Shown here: positions 20,801 to 27,800 of the stretch, in pieces
Layout: every line of letters begins with the position of its first letter
How positions within the stretch are numbered: position 1 is the stretch's first letter
Origin: an uncultured Saprospiraceae bacterium
GTDB taxonomy: Bacteria > Bacteroidota > Bacteroidia > Chitinophagales > Saprospiraceae
DNA: 64,000 nucleotides
Reading direction: 5' to 3'
NCBI GenBank assembly: GCA_937969415.1
Contig: CALBWK010000016.1
Coordinates: 1-64,000 of the forward strand
Notes under the pieces: model-generated
Databases searched by the model: none
What the model was told of the DNA's origin: nothing
What the model saw: the letters and a program-made list of their open reading frames with translations, nothing else
Position numbers and translations under genes: made by a program

Positions 20801-23069
20801 TCCAAATGTATTTGGTACGCCTACAGCAGAGGATGGTTGTAATGCTCAGCTTCCTTCAATTACAACATTAACACCAGTGCTAAATGTCAATGCTTGTAAT
20901 GTTGGTGTAATGACCAGAACATTTATTGCAAGTGATGTAGATGGAAATCAAGTAAGTTGTACTCAAATAGTAACAATAGATCCTCCAGTAAATCCTTTGA
21001 CGGCGGCAAATATTACTTTCCCTGATTCCCCTTTTGTTTTGGATAGCTGTATTGTTGATCCTACAAATGTTGATTCAGGAATGCCTATTGTTGATACATC
21101 AAATCTCGATTGTACGTTGATTTCTATTTCTTCAGTCACAATAGATCCTACTCCTAATTCTGGAATGACTTGCGTGAATGAACTAGAAAGAACATGGACT
21201 GTAATAGATTCGTGTCAATTGAATACAGGTACAGGAGCGGGTATATTTACATTTACTCAGACGATTATATTGAATGATCTACAAGGACCTGACATTACTT
21301 GTCCTAATGATACTTTAGTTTTTATTCCAGTCAATGCTACTGCTTGTGAGGTTCTTGTGAATTTACCAGCGACGATATCTGATTGTACAGGAGTCATTGC
21401 AGGGAGTAACAACTCACCTTTCGCTAATGACCCCAATTCATCTGATGCTACTGGGCTCTATCCAGCAGGTACAACTAATATTACAGTTACAGGTGAAGAT
21501 AATTGTGGAAATATAAGTACTTGTGAGTACGAGGTTATGGTTGTTGATACTTCAGCGACTTTTGATTCTTGCAAAAAATTAATTGTCAATCTTGGTACAA
21601 CAGGAATGGTTACAGTTAATAGTATAGCTGCCTGTCCTGTTTTAACGAGTATTTGTCCTGATACGAGCTTCACTGTTTCTTGGTCAATTGTAGATCCTAA
21701 TATGATAGATATGGATTTTGATTGTGGAGATCTGACGGTCGGAATCTCATCTATGTACACACTTTATCTTTATTCAGGTAATGAGCTATTAGATTCTTGT
21801 TCAAATATTCTACAAGTACTAGATGCATTTAGTGTTTGCCCTGCGCCATTTACCAATGGCACAATAGCAGGTCGTATCCAGACAGAAGATTCTAGATTGG
21901 TATCTGCTGTAGAGGTAAAGCTGAACTCAATGGATATAACAGATGAAACTGGTACTGATGGAGCCTATGCCTTTGCGGAGGTGCCATTTGGTAATCCTTA
22001 TCAAATTGTACCAACCAAGGATATAAATCCTATGAATGGAGTTTCGACGTTAGATTTAGTATTGATACAACGACACATCTTGTCTGTCGAGAAACTAGAT
22101 TCTCCTTACAAGATAATAGCTGCCGATATCAATAAGTCTAACAATGTAGATGGAATCGACTTAGTAGAGTTGAGGAAACTGATCTTGGGAATTTCCACTG
22201 ACTTTGCTCAGAATACAAGTTGGAGAATGGTTGACGCTGCATATCAATTTGCTGATGATACTAATCCTTTTGTGGCACATTTCCCTGAGCAGTATGTTAT
22301 CAGAGATTTGACCAGTGATATGGAAATTGACTTCATTGGTGTGAAGATAGGTGATGTCAATGGAGATGTAGTAGCAAATCTTAATGATGTGGCATTACAA
22401 ACTCGAAGAGCAGATGCAGTTACTATTAGTACTAGTGACGTGCTATTAAGTGAGAATGCACTTGTCGATGTAGATTTCTCTATGGAAGAAAGCGTTGACG
22501 GATTCCAGTTTACTTTGAATTACGATACAGATAAGCTTACGCTTGTTGGGTTGCATTCTAGAGCTGAGGTTTTACTTGATGCTAACTACCATGTAGTGAA
22601 GCCAGGTACAATCAATTTCTCTTGGCATTCAATTTCTGGTACTAAGCAAATCGATCTTAGTGAAGTATTCTCAATAAGATTTCTAAGCCATAATACTGGT
22701 CGACTAAGTGACTATATTTCTATATCTGCTGATGGGCTTAATCCTGAAGCTTATACTAATGGTGAAATTGCAGAGCTTCGTTTAGACCTTGATTCTGAGC
22801 TAAGTCAAGAATTTGAAGTGTACCAGAATACGCCTAACCCTTGGACTACAGCCACCGTTATCTCATTCAACTTACCTGTAGGAGGAGATTACAATCTTGA
22901 AGTACTGAATACAGATGGTAAGTTGGTTTATTCAAGAAATGCAATTGGCGTATCAGGTCTGAATACTATAGAATTGACTAAATCTGATCTTCCTTCTGGT
23001 GGTGTATACTACTATGTTGTAAGCAACAATAATGTAAGGAAGACACAGAAGATGCTATTTGTAAGATAA
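8883..23069 (+). CDS. Giant multidomain T9SS-secreted surface protein (4728 residues)
   Basis: The protein has a signal peptide (about 1-30, ending MLAQ) and a long modular exported part. In order: SdrD-B/Cna-B-like domain (about 32-130), beta-propeller-like region (135-545), SdrD-B domain (550-680), three DUF11 domains with Asp-rich linkers (686-1169), Cys-rich Ig/HYR-like block (1396-2390) including a C-type-lectin-like domain (about 1806-1938), three more DUF11 domains (2393-2840), about fourteen HYR-like Cys-rich repeats (2840-4040), a dockerin-like double EF-hand (about 4379-4440), a cohesin-like domain (about 4520-4635) and a T9SS type A sorting domain (4642-4728) starting at NTPNPW and ending KTQKMLFVR. 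Such proteins are exported across the outer membrane and anchored or released; adhesion or matrix function is inferred. No frameshift interrupts the 14-kb frame. Confidence 0.93.
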   Translation: MRNSFNARVGLISLFLSLFLFVSPQEMLAQCPSTTVSGTVFVDNDLDGDNDATDYGYANLQVRVFDADGVQRGQALSNNSGAYSISNLVDGQSYRVEFTISGGVLVSNFGSDNDGDVQFVTVPQCDIDLGITEGNTTCNNGTEIFLSCFVNGQAGDNPGQETIIGLVNSFNSSSSVSVYATQGETGSIWGMTYREATQEIFSSAFVKQHSGLALGGHDAIYKTDLSGANPSTTVFTKLSALGQSVGTLSTSNHLDCAYGNNVGKVGLGGLILDAAGDNLYVVNLFNNTVVRVDATNPTTASTQAYAVPNPGCSFNDFLVFGLKEYNGSIYVGVTCTGETSQDENDTSIHVYELNPNSGNFNLVFSDDYSQGVWSASNLAQKRTMHWLTDIEFTSNGNMILALSDRIGHAFCDDLTSRVDDQNGDLLIASKTNSGWVLESNGAIPGAVGTGANNGQGPNGGEFFGEDYFPGNPSDHPEITIGSVYILPGTDAVVATVFDPAISAYSGGLHRYDTNNGAKVSSIELYNQNISSYFGKATGFGDITAGCGPLSAQIGNYVWHDNDCNGIQDADEPGMANAALTLYDDNCSIVASTTTDDRGFYSFTSSDGIEVGSQYYVVLDAPSFDVATGLYDFNGSYFVPTLTVGNSNVNSNFTIGGACNALDNLPNVPVVAGSGNDTGFDLGLKPSTDFDLALSKVLLSDPNPKFGDIVEFEITVFNQGTVAASSFTVTDYLTQAYEFIPSSNTDWSYNGTVATLDVNTPLQPNNVYKKSIFLRLMGSSNIQDFVNVAEISATLDSNGQVNSDSDSTADNDRDNDNGGVADSSTDDLVSDDGTIDEDDHDSEAVNIFDLALSKTNRDNRAYDEGEVVTFDITVYNQGNVDAQEFTITDNFPAELIFNSAGNQGWTVVGNGLVEYTQNQVLAAGESVVVSVSFIVGDVTGDRQLMNYAEISSATSTDNVVREDFDSVPDSDMFNDTGGIPNSATDGEIFDNGTNDEDDQDPATVSVRLIDLALIKTTEQRTFNLGDIVAFTIEIHNQGTAAIGKLSIIDYLPEDMLLVDNSWTLDPTTNSATKEVVFLSGLQPGQVYTDQISLVINSAGRTGAYVNVAEISRVYDIRNNDISSADIDSNADAINGNDSGGMPVTAMDDYLEGTGLDDEDDSDPALIFVPSIVLQEECTCLNNATNGQDGQFRDVVAITSVSGEDWFLDSAFDVFNITSPPGVTIPYPTGPSGVQFNEVSNGDGTSNYTLRLKVVSGQRYSLRATNGLGAFLQISGGGADCTYCQPVVNSAGLGAVCAGSTHTYEAEVWQEKYENCEGFIWLLEGDGAFVDVPPGVMITGSGTGMTGSGTGLTSVTIEWGTGSGPRNLTFIPSCPDVCVAPVSLSIEVGSGEGLAMACINELNISLGDGCQSILTADQLLVSDPEVNVVYQLMLTDANGELINNNRVTEAHLWSQLTAKVINPCSRNSCWATINVEDKRPPKIQCDDIELPCYLVNSYEPIVLDACSTSEFTLVQETTTPLTCEDPFLKVVHRTFTAVDGFGNVSAPCTQNINVLPLDYEAVVIPEGFLVTEGTALSCIGLELDDNGFPHPSVTGIPTINGFPLFPITDLYCNAGIDYRDILISEFGCTKKIMRTWTIYDGCGQPLRRTQTIEISDSRAPWVVCPSDITIGTDGGPGCQADYTVPLPTISDDCTADNFEIDLKYANGFLQNISSAQTLTFAATDSTEVTYLVYDECGNLASCSFDVFVMDDVTPTAICDQNSVVSLRLDGTAKAFPQTFDDGSFDDCGLFNTLIRRMNNDCDCNRPQFKDLHYLGARGSNPASQRHYYLSRFQRPGFIASGLAAAYGGTLLTLESEAEHQWVFDQVNDYAPGAQYLIGLQDKAENGTFIWENHTAPTFEVWAGGSPNADDGDIVIVDVNGEWRVVDNESYAFVLEVSNNCGFSEEIPFCCADAGQEQMVVLRAIDNFGGYNDCVVSVEVQDKVPPQIFCPDDQVLSCSDKVDVNNLSAFGTATATDSCVDDDIVIVTAENRTICGVGTIIRTFTALDANGAASCDQTIRFENNEPFNFSNIIWPQDFDTDLGCNFASLHPDNLDFDFAYPQFPGTDRCDLLDAAFRDQTFSFAGPGSNDCLKILRQWTVIDWCQLDADGVPMTATFDQTIKVENTDGPAIDDSCATPLEVVTLECLEADVTFQVSATDDCTDASSLKQCVSIDLNSDGAFEVQDNCEIGGTVFFQNKLSLGNHVVLISFEDLCGNVSTCAKPIRVTSEKAPTAYCIESLSVALEPWDTDGDGVADNELACITPALLDNGSTHTCNDLIRQQNALLPASQQLDTIAYSLSFCESSDPNEICFDCRDRDSIRTVSLCIIDEFGQQSTCNVRIEVQDNNNINACPVFDLALIKELAPGSPACFNPGEDVTFRLAVLNQGSVDAFNVQIAEYLPQGFILNDPDWNLFPGTNTAILNTPIDTINAGVTKAVEITVTIDANTMVESIINFAEIIGSDNLMDLPDEDSVADTSQTNDNFRNDSDNVVNEDGMNGGDEDDHDFEVVVVKQNYDLALSKTLSPGQPSTYMPGDEVCFDVSVINQGTLDATNVTIDDNIPAGLTFNSGSPWTLSGNLAQSTIPFVAANGGVVTTQICFLIQDGFMGQCLINVAEISGQGETTADSDSTPGNDDGDQSEDDEDSAKVAVGQVFDLALRKVVASGAPATYNPGDIVTYNIEVFNQGTLDATNVIVQDYVPADLIFDVANNPGWNSNATFNVGSVPAGSSMPITISVNLQISPTFVGSSILNDAEIIAADNTLNQPDVDSTPGNDETPDDTTANDDITDTDGGDDQDPEVITVVCNIAPVCSIVPQITVSLDTMGVAFVAVSELDNGSSSVCDNLPPTIELITNSTFSCQDLFCVTNSTQVVSILVTDQTGNTSSCSSTVTVEDNIAPFFECSDVTVALNMDGTPNIDFNDVVSNIPGFSFQDNCIGATPSFGTVGSLPCVANPTTYTLTDQCGLSTTCTFNVFLENDPPEAICQDITINVDANGSAVVNADALNNGSTDDCGIATVEANPVNFDCTQVGESGLTSVLTITDISGSTSTAECMVTVNDVTPPVAICQNATVCLDANGQATLDPLAINNNSTDNCPANLQFSLDRTMFTCDDLANSPVSVVLTVSDGVNSSTSTSCSVTVTDKEAPVLVCQDATIFLDPETVTLEESMILVSVNDNCDVTTSFVGRTTFDCDDLDTSVTSEPGCPGLFEVTLVATDGSGNTTECTQTVSVQDNTIAECTGIVDVDIMLLGAGSTASVTVDASTLFTVVNNCNTASTFEPATFTFDCDDIGENPITVTVGDGCGHTTVCNTMIEILDGAPQCEAISDITLSLDAMGNRVVVFSDIDDGSSAGCDGSITFGPADFDCDDVGTTTPVVITITPLSGVQSTCSTNVTITDEVDPIVTCRDRLISLDSDGLASIEASFLINNSSDNCPGLMQAISRSDFSCLDLGDSGNGCVSDDIEVVVTVTDAQGNSAACISIVNVRDIDAPTCPEPTVIQQVNLLGAGMTALGTIAASDIWSPTDNCSNEFTFTPSDFDFTCMDIGINTVTSVVRDECQRPATCTAQIEVVDSAPQCAAVPDVTFNLDANGNFNVTLADVDAGSSAGCDGDITISPTFFACNNIGLDNCVTITVAPQSGMALTCKSNVTIVDQTAPVLTCDDLTVNLDESTNVGGNLSNTAQTITVDDLNLTIFDCDTLSINLSQSVFDCVDLMSGVAGCSNDIDVNITVTDVSGNSSICVSTVTVVDGIAPECEALQNVITPLIMAGNGMLSVTIDPLTLIADYDDNCDDVNFTATAMPATFDCSNVNNTEIVTITVEDQCGLTSTCEGSVTIVDNSAPTCLVQDVTVPLDGSSLCLDPSVVDAGSNAGCGAPVTLDVSPNKFDCSNLGANVVTLTVSTTPPGTIQSASCTATVTIIDNALPTITCPADTSVVCNTSLFNPNVFGTPTAEDGCNAQLPSITTLTPVLNVNACNVGVMTRTFIASDVDGNQVSCTQIVTIDPPVNPLTAANITFPDSPFVLDSCIVDPTNVDSGMPIVDTSNLDCTLISISSVTIDPTPNSGMTCVNELERTWTVIDSCQLNTGTGAGIFTFTQTIILNDLQGPDITCPNDTLVFIPVNATACEVLVNLPATISDCTGVIAGSNNSPFANDPNSSDATGLYPAGTTNITVTGEDNCGNISTCEYEVMVVDTSATFDSCKKLIVNLGTTGMVTVNSIAACPVLTSICPDTSFTVSWSIVDPNMIDMDFDCGDLTVGISSMYTLYLYSGNELLDSCSNILQVLDAFSVCPAPFTNGTIAGRIQTEDSRLVSAVEVKLNSMDITDETGTDGAYAFAEVPFGNPYQIVPTKDINPMNGVSTLDLVLIQRHILSVEKLDSPYKIIAADINKSNNVDGIDLVELRKLILGISTDFAQNTSWRMVDAAYQFADDTNPFVAHFPEQYVIRDLTSDMEIDFIGVKIGDVNGDVVANLNDVALQTRRADAVTISTSDVLLSENALVDVDFSMEESVDGFQFTLNYDTDKLTLVGLHSRAEVLLDANYHVVKPGTINFSWHSISGTKQIDLSEVFSIRFLSHNTGRLSDYISISADGLNPEAYTNGEIAELRLDLDSELSQEFEVYQNTPNPWTTATVISFNLPVGGDYNLEVLNTDGKLVYSRNAIGVSGLNTIELTKSDLPSGGVYYYVVSNNNVRKTQKMLFVR
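18432..20756 (+). repeat. Three tandem 254/254/267-residue super-repeats inside the giant protein
   Basis: HYR-like modules 5 to 13 form a higher-order array. Each unit has three different modules: one starting C-x-D with an extra GC/GNGC/AGC loop, one of NLLGAG/MLLGAG type, and one with AGSSAGCDG or AGSNAGCG. Units start at the Cys codons 18432, 19194 and 19956 (residues 3184, 3438, 3692) and the last ends before 20757. The equal 254-residue period of the first two points to duplication of a whole triplet rather than single modules. Confidence 0.75.
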
Positions 23070-23075
23070 TTAATT

Positions 23076-23102
23076 GAGAGGAGTCTATCATAGACTCCTC
23101 TC
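23076..23102 (+). terminator. Hairpin terminator after the giant gene
   Basis: GAGAGGAGTCTA-TCA-TAGACTCCTCTC is a perfect 12-base-pair stem with a 3-base loop, starting 6 bases after the stop codon. The tail is only moderately T-rich (TTATTC). Position and stability fit a transcription end for the 14-kb gene. Confidence 0.75.
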
Positions 23103-23273
23103 TTATTCAATACCCTATTACTTAACTACTTAATGATTTACATGTTAGAGGTCTCAAACTTTTTGAAAACTCCAAATCCCTATTTTAAATTTTCTCAATA
23201 CACACTTAGATAGAGGCCATCCCACCAAATACTATTTATCGATTTTAATTTTTTGAGAAAGAATAATTCTTGG

Positions 23274-23307
23274 AAAAGCCAAAGTGACTATCATTTTGGC
23301 TTTTTTT
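23274..23307 (+). terminator. Rho-independent-type terminator just upstream of the DUF4403 gene
   Basis: AAAAGCCAAAGTGA-CTA-TCATTTTGGCTTTT forms a 14-base-pair stem (one G-U) followed by an uninterrupted T run. It ends about 30 bases before the DUF4403 start. It may be a second stop for read-through from the giant gene, or an attenuator in the next gene's leader. Confidence 0.7.
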
Positions 23308-23336
23308 AATTTACATTCCAGATTAAATTTATAGAT

Positions 23337-24737
23337 ATGAAGTCTTCATTATCATTTTTGTTAGTTGTATTTGTTTTTTTGTCTTGTAAGTCAACTAAGG
23401 ATCTGTCTATTGTTGAAGCACCTAAAACTAAGTTTGTTATGCCAGAGTTAAAGTCTACTCTTAATGTCCATTATAAAATAGATAAACAAGCTATTCGAGA
23501 TACATTCAATACATTAATAGATACCTATTTGGCTAGTGGAATGGAGCTGTCTTTTAAGGGTGTTGATGTAGTTATAGATAAAATAGAAGATGCAACTGTG
23601 GAGTTTGCTGGAAGAACAGTTTTAACTACATTACCTCTTGGTATAAGCTTAGCTAAGGAAACTATTTTTAGCAATATAAATGCAAAGGGTTCGCTAGAAT
23701 TAAATTTTGTTACGGCAATGGATATGACGGCACAATGGACTCTAGTTACCAATACCTTGTTGGAACATTATGAATGGATCGAAGAACCAAAGCTTTCACT
23801 TGGTGCCTTTAATATACCTGTTGGAAGTTTGGCCAATTCCATAATTGATAAGAGTAAGAGTGAATTGGAACTTCAAATTGATAAGTCTGTCAATGAGCAA
23901 TTAACGATTAAGGATAAAGTCCTCGATTTGATGAAATATGTAGAAAAACCAATTGCTGTAGATACTGTTTTAAATTCTTGGGTGCAGGTTGTTCCCGAAA
24001 AAATCTATATGTCTGAAATTAGTAATAATGAAAAATGGACTACAGGCAATGTAACTGTGCAGGGTAGGACTAAGGTCACTTCTTCTGAACCTACTGATAA
24101 AGTCACCGGATTGAACTTACCTGTATTTTCATGGGAAGAGGACTTAGATGATACCTCTCACATTAATATGGTAATTGATTTTGGATTTGATAGGATGAAT
24201 GAGTACGTAGAGGCTAACTTCGTCAACAAGACTTTCTCTAACGACGGTAAAGAAATTACAATTAAGGATGTCAAGATCTTTTCCGAGGGTGAGAATATTG
24301 TTAGTCTAGTTGATGTGAAAGGATCATTTACAGGAACTCTTCGTCTTACCGGTAAGCCTATTTTCGATAATTCAAAACAAGCCTTTTACGTAGACGACTT
24401 GGATATTAAGATTCAGACCAAGAATATTCTTCACAAGGCTGGAGCTTGGCTACTTAAGGGCAAAATAAAAAACCAACTAAAGCAATTGATGTATTTCTCT
24501 ATTGAGGATAATATGGAGTCAATTCAAGAACAGATTGATGCACAACTCTCTAGATATGCCATTAAGGATAAATTAGATCTTAATGCCGATCTGAAAAGAT
24601 TAGTTCTAGATAAGTTTGTTATGGACACAGATCGAATCCATGCTTTTACTACAATTAATATTTATCTAGAGACTGTTATATATGATATGTCCCTTTTTAA
24701 TGCTCCTGCAGTTAATAAGACCCTGCTGAGAAACTAA
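23337..24737 (+). CDS. DUF4403 family lipoprotein
   Basis: This 466-residue protein begins with a lipoprotein signal peptide; the lipobox is FLSC with C17 as the lipidated residue, followed by KSTKD. The body is a two-fold beta-rich repeat with patterns such as VTVQGRTKV, GSFTGTLRLTGKPIFD and DLDIKIQTKNIL, which fit DUF4403, a family related by fold to lipid-binding BPI/TULIP-like tubes. Its likely place is the periplasmic or outer-membrane face. It sits between two paralogous T9SS cargo genes on the same strand, but a terminator lies directly upstream, so it may have its own promoter. The molecular function is not known. Confidence 0.8.
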   Translation: MKSSLSFLLVVFVFLSCKSTKDLSIVEAPKTKFVMPELKSTLNVHYKIDKQAIRDTFNTLIDTYLASGMELSFKGVDVVIDKIEDATVEFAGRTVLTTLPLGISLAKETIFSNINAKGSLELNFVTAMDMTAQWTLVTNTLLEHYEWIEEPKLSLGAFNIPVGSLANSIIDKSKSELELQIDKSVNEQLTIKDKVLDLMKYVEKPIAVDTVLNSWVQVVPEKIYMSEISNNEKWTTGNVTVQGRTKVTSSEPTDKVTGLNLPVFSWEEDLDDTSHINMVIDFGFDRMNEYVEANFVNKTFSNDGKEITIKDVKIFSEGENIVSLVDVKGSFTGTLRLTGKPIFDNSKQAFYVDDLDIKIQTKNILHKAGAWLLKGKIKNQLKQLMYFSIEDNMESIQEQIDAQLSRYAIKDKLDLNADLKRLVLDKFVMDTDRIHAFTTINIYLETVIYDMSLFNAPAVNKTLLRN

Positions 24738-24771
24738 GATACAGTCGCACTTTAATGTTTTGTTGTCAATC

Positions 24772-24804
24772 TATTACATATTATATAAATTTATAATATG
24801 TTTG
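24772..24804 (+). promoter_or_regulatory. Regulatory region of the 1533-residue T9SS protein: inverted TATAATATGT arms overlapping a -7 element
   Basis: ACATATTATA (24776-24785) and TATAATATGT (24792-24801) are perfect 10-base inverted arms around TAAATT. The right arm runs into TATGTTTG (24797-24804), a TAnnTTTG -7 element 82 bases before the ATG. The TATAATATGT core matches the boxes ahead of the genes at 8883 and 39471, linking the three by a possible common regulator. Confidence 0.5.
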
Positions 24805-24886
24805 TGTTCAATCCCTACTTAAGTTGATTACGCAGCATTGTCTGTGATAAGAAACCCTTGATATTTATTACCAAAAATTGATTTAA

Positions 24887-27800
24887 ATGAAGTTTCCTAC
24901 TTCTACCTTTAAAGTGCTATGTGGATACCTGATTGGTATTTCTCTTGGTCTGATAAGTCAGAACCTTTCTGCTCAGGCGATAAGCTGTCATTCCACGATA
25001 AACATTTCTTTAGATAATAACTGCACTTCCATAGTTTCTCCATCTGATATTCTATCCTTATCTAATGGTGGACAATATACCTTGAAGTTAACAACAGCAA
25101 GCGGTGAGATCATAAGTGATAATACACTTCGAGATATTCATCTTTGGACATCTGTAACAGCTGAGGTTAGTCAAAACGATAATAGCTGTTGGGGCATAAT
25201 AAAGGTGGAAGATAAGTTAGGTCCTGAGATTTCATGCAATAATATTGAGTTGAATTGCTTCGAGTTAGGCAGTTATATGCCTGTAGCTACGGATGTTTGT
25301 TCAAGTGAAGCTTCTATAGTTATTACCTCTAATGAATTTGAAAATTTGGATTGTGATGCAGCTCACCATAGAGTTGTGACTAGAGAGTATCAAGCGACTG
25401 ATGGGTATGGAAATACTTCTACCTGTTCTCAGACAATTTCGTTGATAGGTATTGATATGAGTCAGGTTATCTGGCCTCAAGATTTTATATTAAGTGCTAA
25501 CACTAATTTAGTCTGTTCACAGTTAGCTACCAGCAATGGGATACCTGATGTAGCATTAACAGGTACGCCATCAATACGTATGTCGAATGGAGAGGTGCAG
25601 AGTTTATACCCATTTTCTAGCCAAGATTGTAGTCTATCTGTTGACTATCGAGATATCATAACTGAAAATTTTGGCTGTAAAAAAGTCATAATGAGAACTT
25701 GGTTACTCAACGGTTGGAACTGTCCTCAATCCGGATCTGGAAATCCTGTCCAAAAGATAGAGATTGCTGATTCAGAACCGCCAACAATAAATTGTGGATC
25801 TCCTTTCGTGGTTATCCCAGTGAGTGCTAATCAAACTTGTACTGGCTCTTTCGATATTAGTCTACCTATAGTTTCTGATGATTGTTCCTCATTTTTCAAT
25901 AACTCTGATGAGTTAGAGATAGATATCCAATTCCCAGGAGGATTCTCTAACAACACTACATCTGGCTTTACAGTAGAGTTATCTGGAACTTCTGAAATTA
26001 CCTATGTGGTCTATGATGATTGTGGAAACTCTTCTACGTGTGTACAACAAGTTACTGTCAATGATAACACGCAACCAGTTGCGATCTGTGATCAGAACTC
26101 TGTAGTATCGTTAAGAGCTGATGGAACTGCAGTGGCCAGAACACAGACCTTTGATGACGGATCTTTTGATAATTGTGATATGTCTATGACAGTTATCAAG
26201 CGAAACAATTCTAACTGTCCTTGTAATCCTGGGAGCTTAGAGGGGTTTGATTACTTGGGGGAGCAGTCAGGAAGATATTACTACTTGTCCAAGTCGGGTT
26301 CAAATGTAAATACGGCTACCAATTTTGCTCAATCATTAGAGGGTAATGTTGTTATACTTAATGAGACTGGAACAGTCAGTTTTTTAGAAACAGAATTAGC
26401 GGGTTTTGTAGACTCTATTTATATAGGACTTTCTTTATCGGACAATGGAACTTTTGTTTGGTCTGATCATTCACCCTTATTAGGAATGACAAACTGGGCA
26501 CCAGGACAAGTTGATACAAATGGTACACCAGTAGTATCTGGTAACCAGGTTATACTTAATGAAAATAGAGAATGGGAAATCGTATCTGGTAGCCAGCAGC
26601 TTCCATTTATTCTAGAAGTGAATGATCCTTGTGGATTTTCTAGTACTGTCGCTTTTTGCTGTGAAGATGCGGGCTCACTTGATCCACTCACAGTAGAGTT
26701 AAGAGTTCTAGATGGTGACGGCAACTTTGGCGCTTGTATAGCTAACGTTGTTGTACAAGATAAAATAGAGCCAGTAGTGACTTGCCCTGTTGATATGACC
26801 TTTGATTGTAATGCTAATGTTGATTTTACAGATAAGACTGCATTTGGCGATTGTACTTCTACTGATAATTGTTCTGTTCCGACTGTGTCAGGTCCTATAA
26901 TCGATGTCAATAATTTCAATGCACAATGTAATACTGGGACAGTAACCAGGACATTTATTATTTCTGATACTGGTACAGAAGTTACTTGCGTACAAACTCT
27001 TACGGCATCAAATTCTCAACCGTTTGATGCAGCAAGTATAGTATGGCCTGATGATCTGACTATAACAGGATGTGAAGATGGAGATTATAGCCCTGAGGCA
27101 ATAGAAGCATTGGGATTATTTAGTAGAGTATCTCCAAGTTTTACAGCATCCAGTTGTAGCAATGTCACGAGCTTACCCACAAAAGATTGGCCGTTGACTT
27201 CTCAAGTACAATTGGTTGCTGGCACATGCTCTCAGATAATTAGAACATGGACTATTATAGATTGGTGTGGAGATTTAGTTAATGGACTTCCACCAACTTA
27301 TGAGTGGCAACAAGTTATCAATATAACAGAAAGTGAAGCGCCGCAGATATTGAACCCAACGTGTCAGATGGAGACCTTTCCGTCTACAAATTGTATAAAC
27401 GGTACGGGCACTGCTAGCTTTAATTTTGGCATCTTCACTCAGGATAACTGCTCTTCACCGACAGCTTCTGTTACTGAAAGATTATTTCACTTAGGTGCTC
27501 CAATATTGGTAGCTTCTAATATTCCTAGCGGAGGCACTTTTTCTAGTCTTACAGCAAGGCCCGATGGCTATCCCGTCGGTGATCATAGATTCATAATTTC
27601 TGTGAGAGACGATTGTGGTAATGAAACTACTTGTGAAAAAACTGTCCGTGTAGCAGATGGCGCTCAGCCAGTTGTAACTTGTAATACGCTGTCTATACCA
27701 GTACAGATATGGAATAACGTGCCTATGGTTGTATTAAATGCTAATACACTAGCAGAAGTACAATATGGTTGTAGTGTCTATACACCGAGATTTTCGTTCT

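Noticed and set aside
26467..26919. 150-codon open frame antisense to the 1533-residue protein
   Set aside because: Shadow of the Thr/Ser/Val-rich sense frame, with no recognisable domain.
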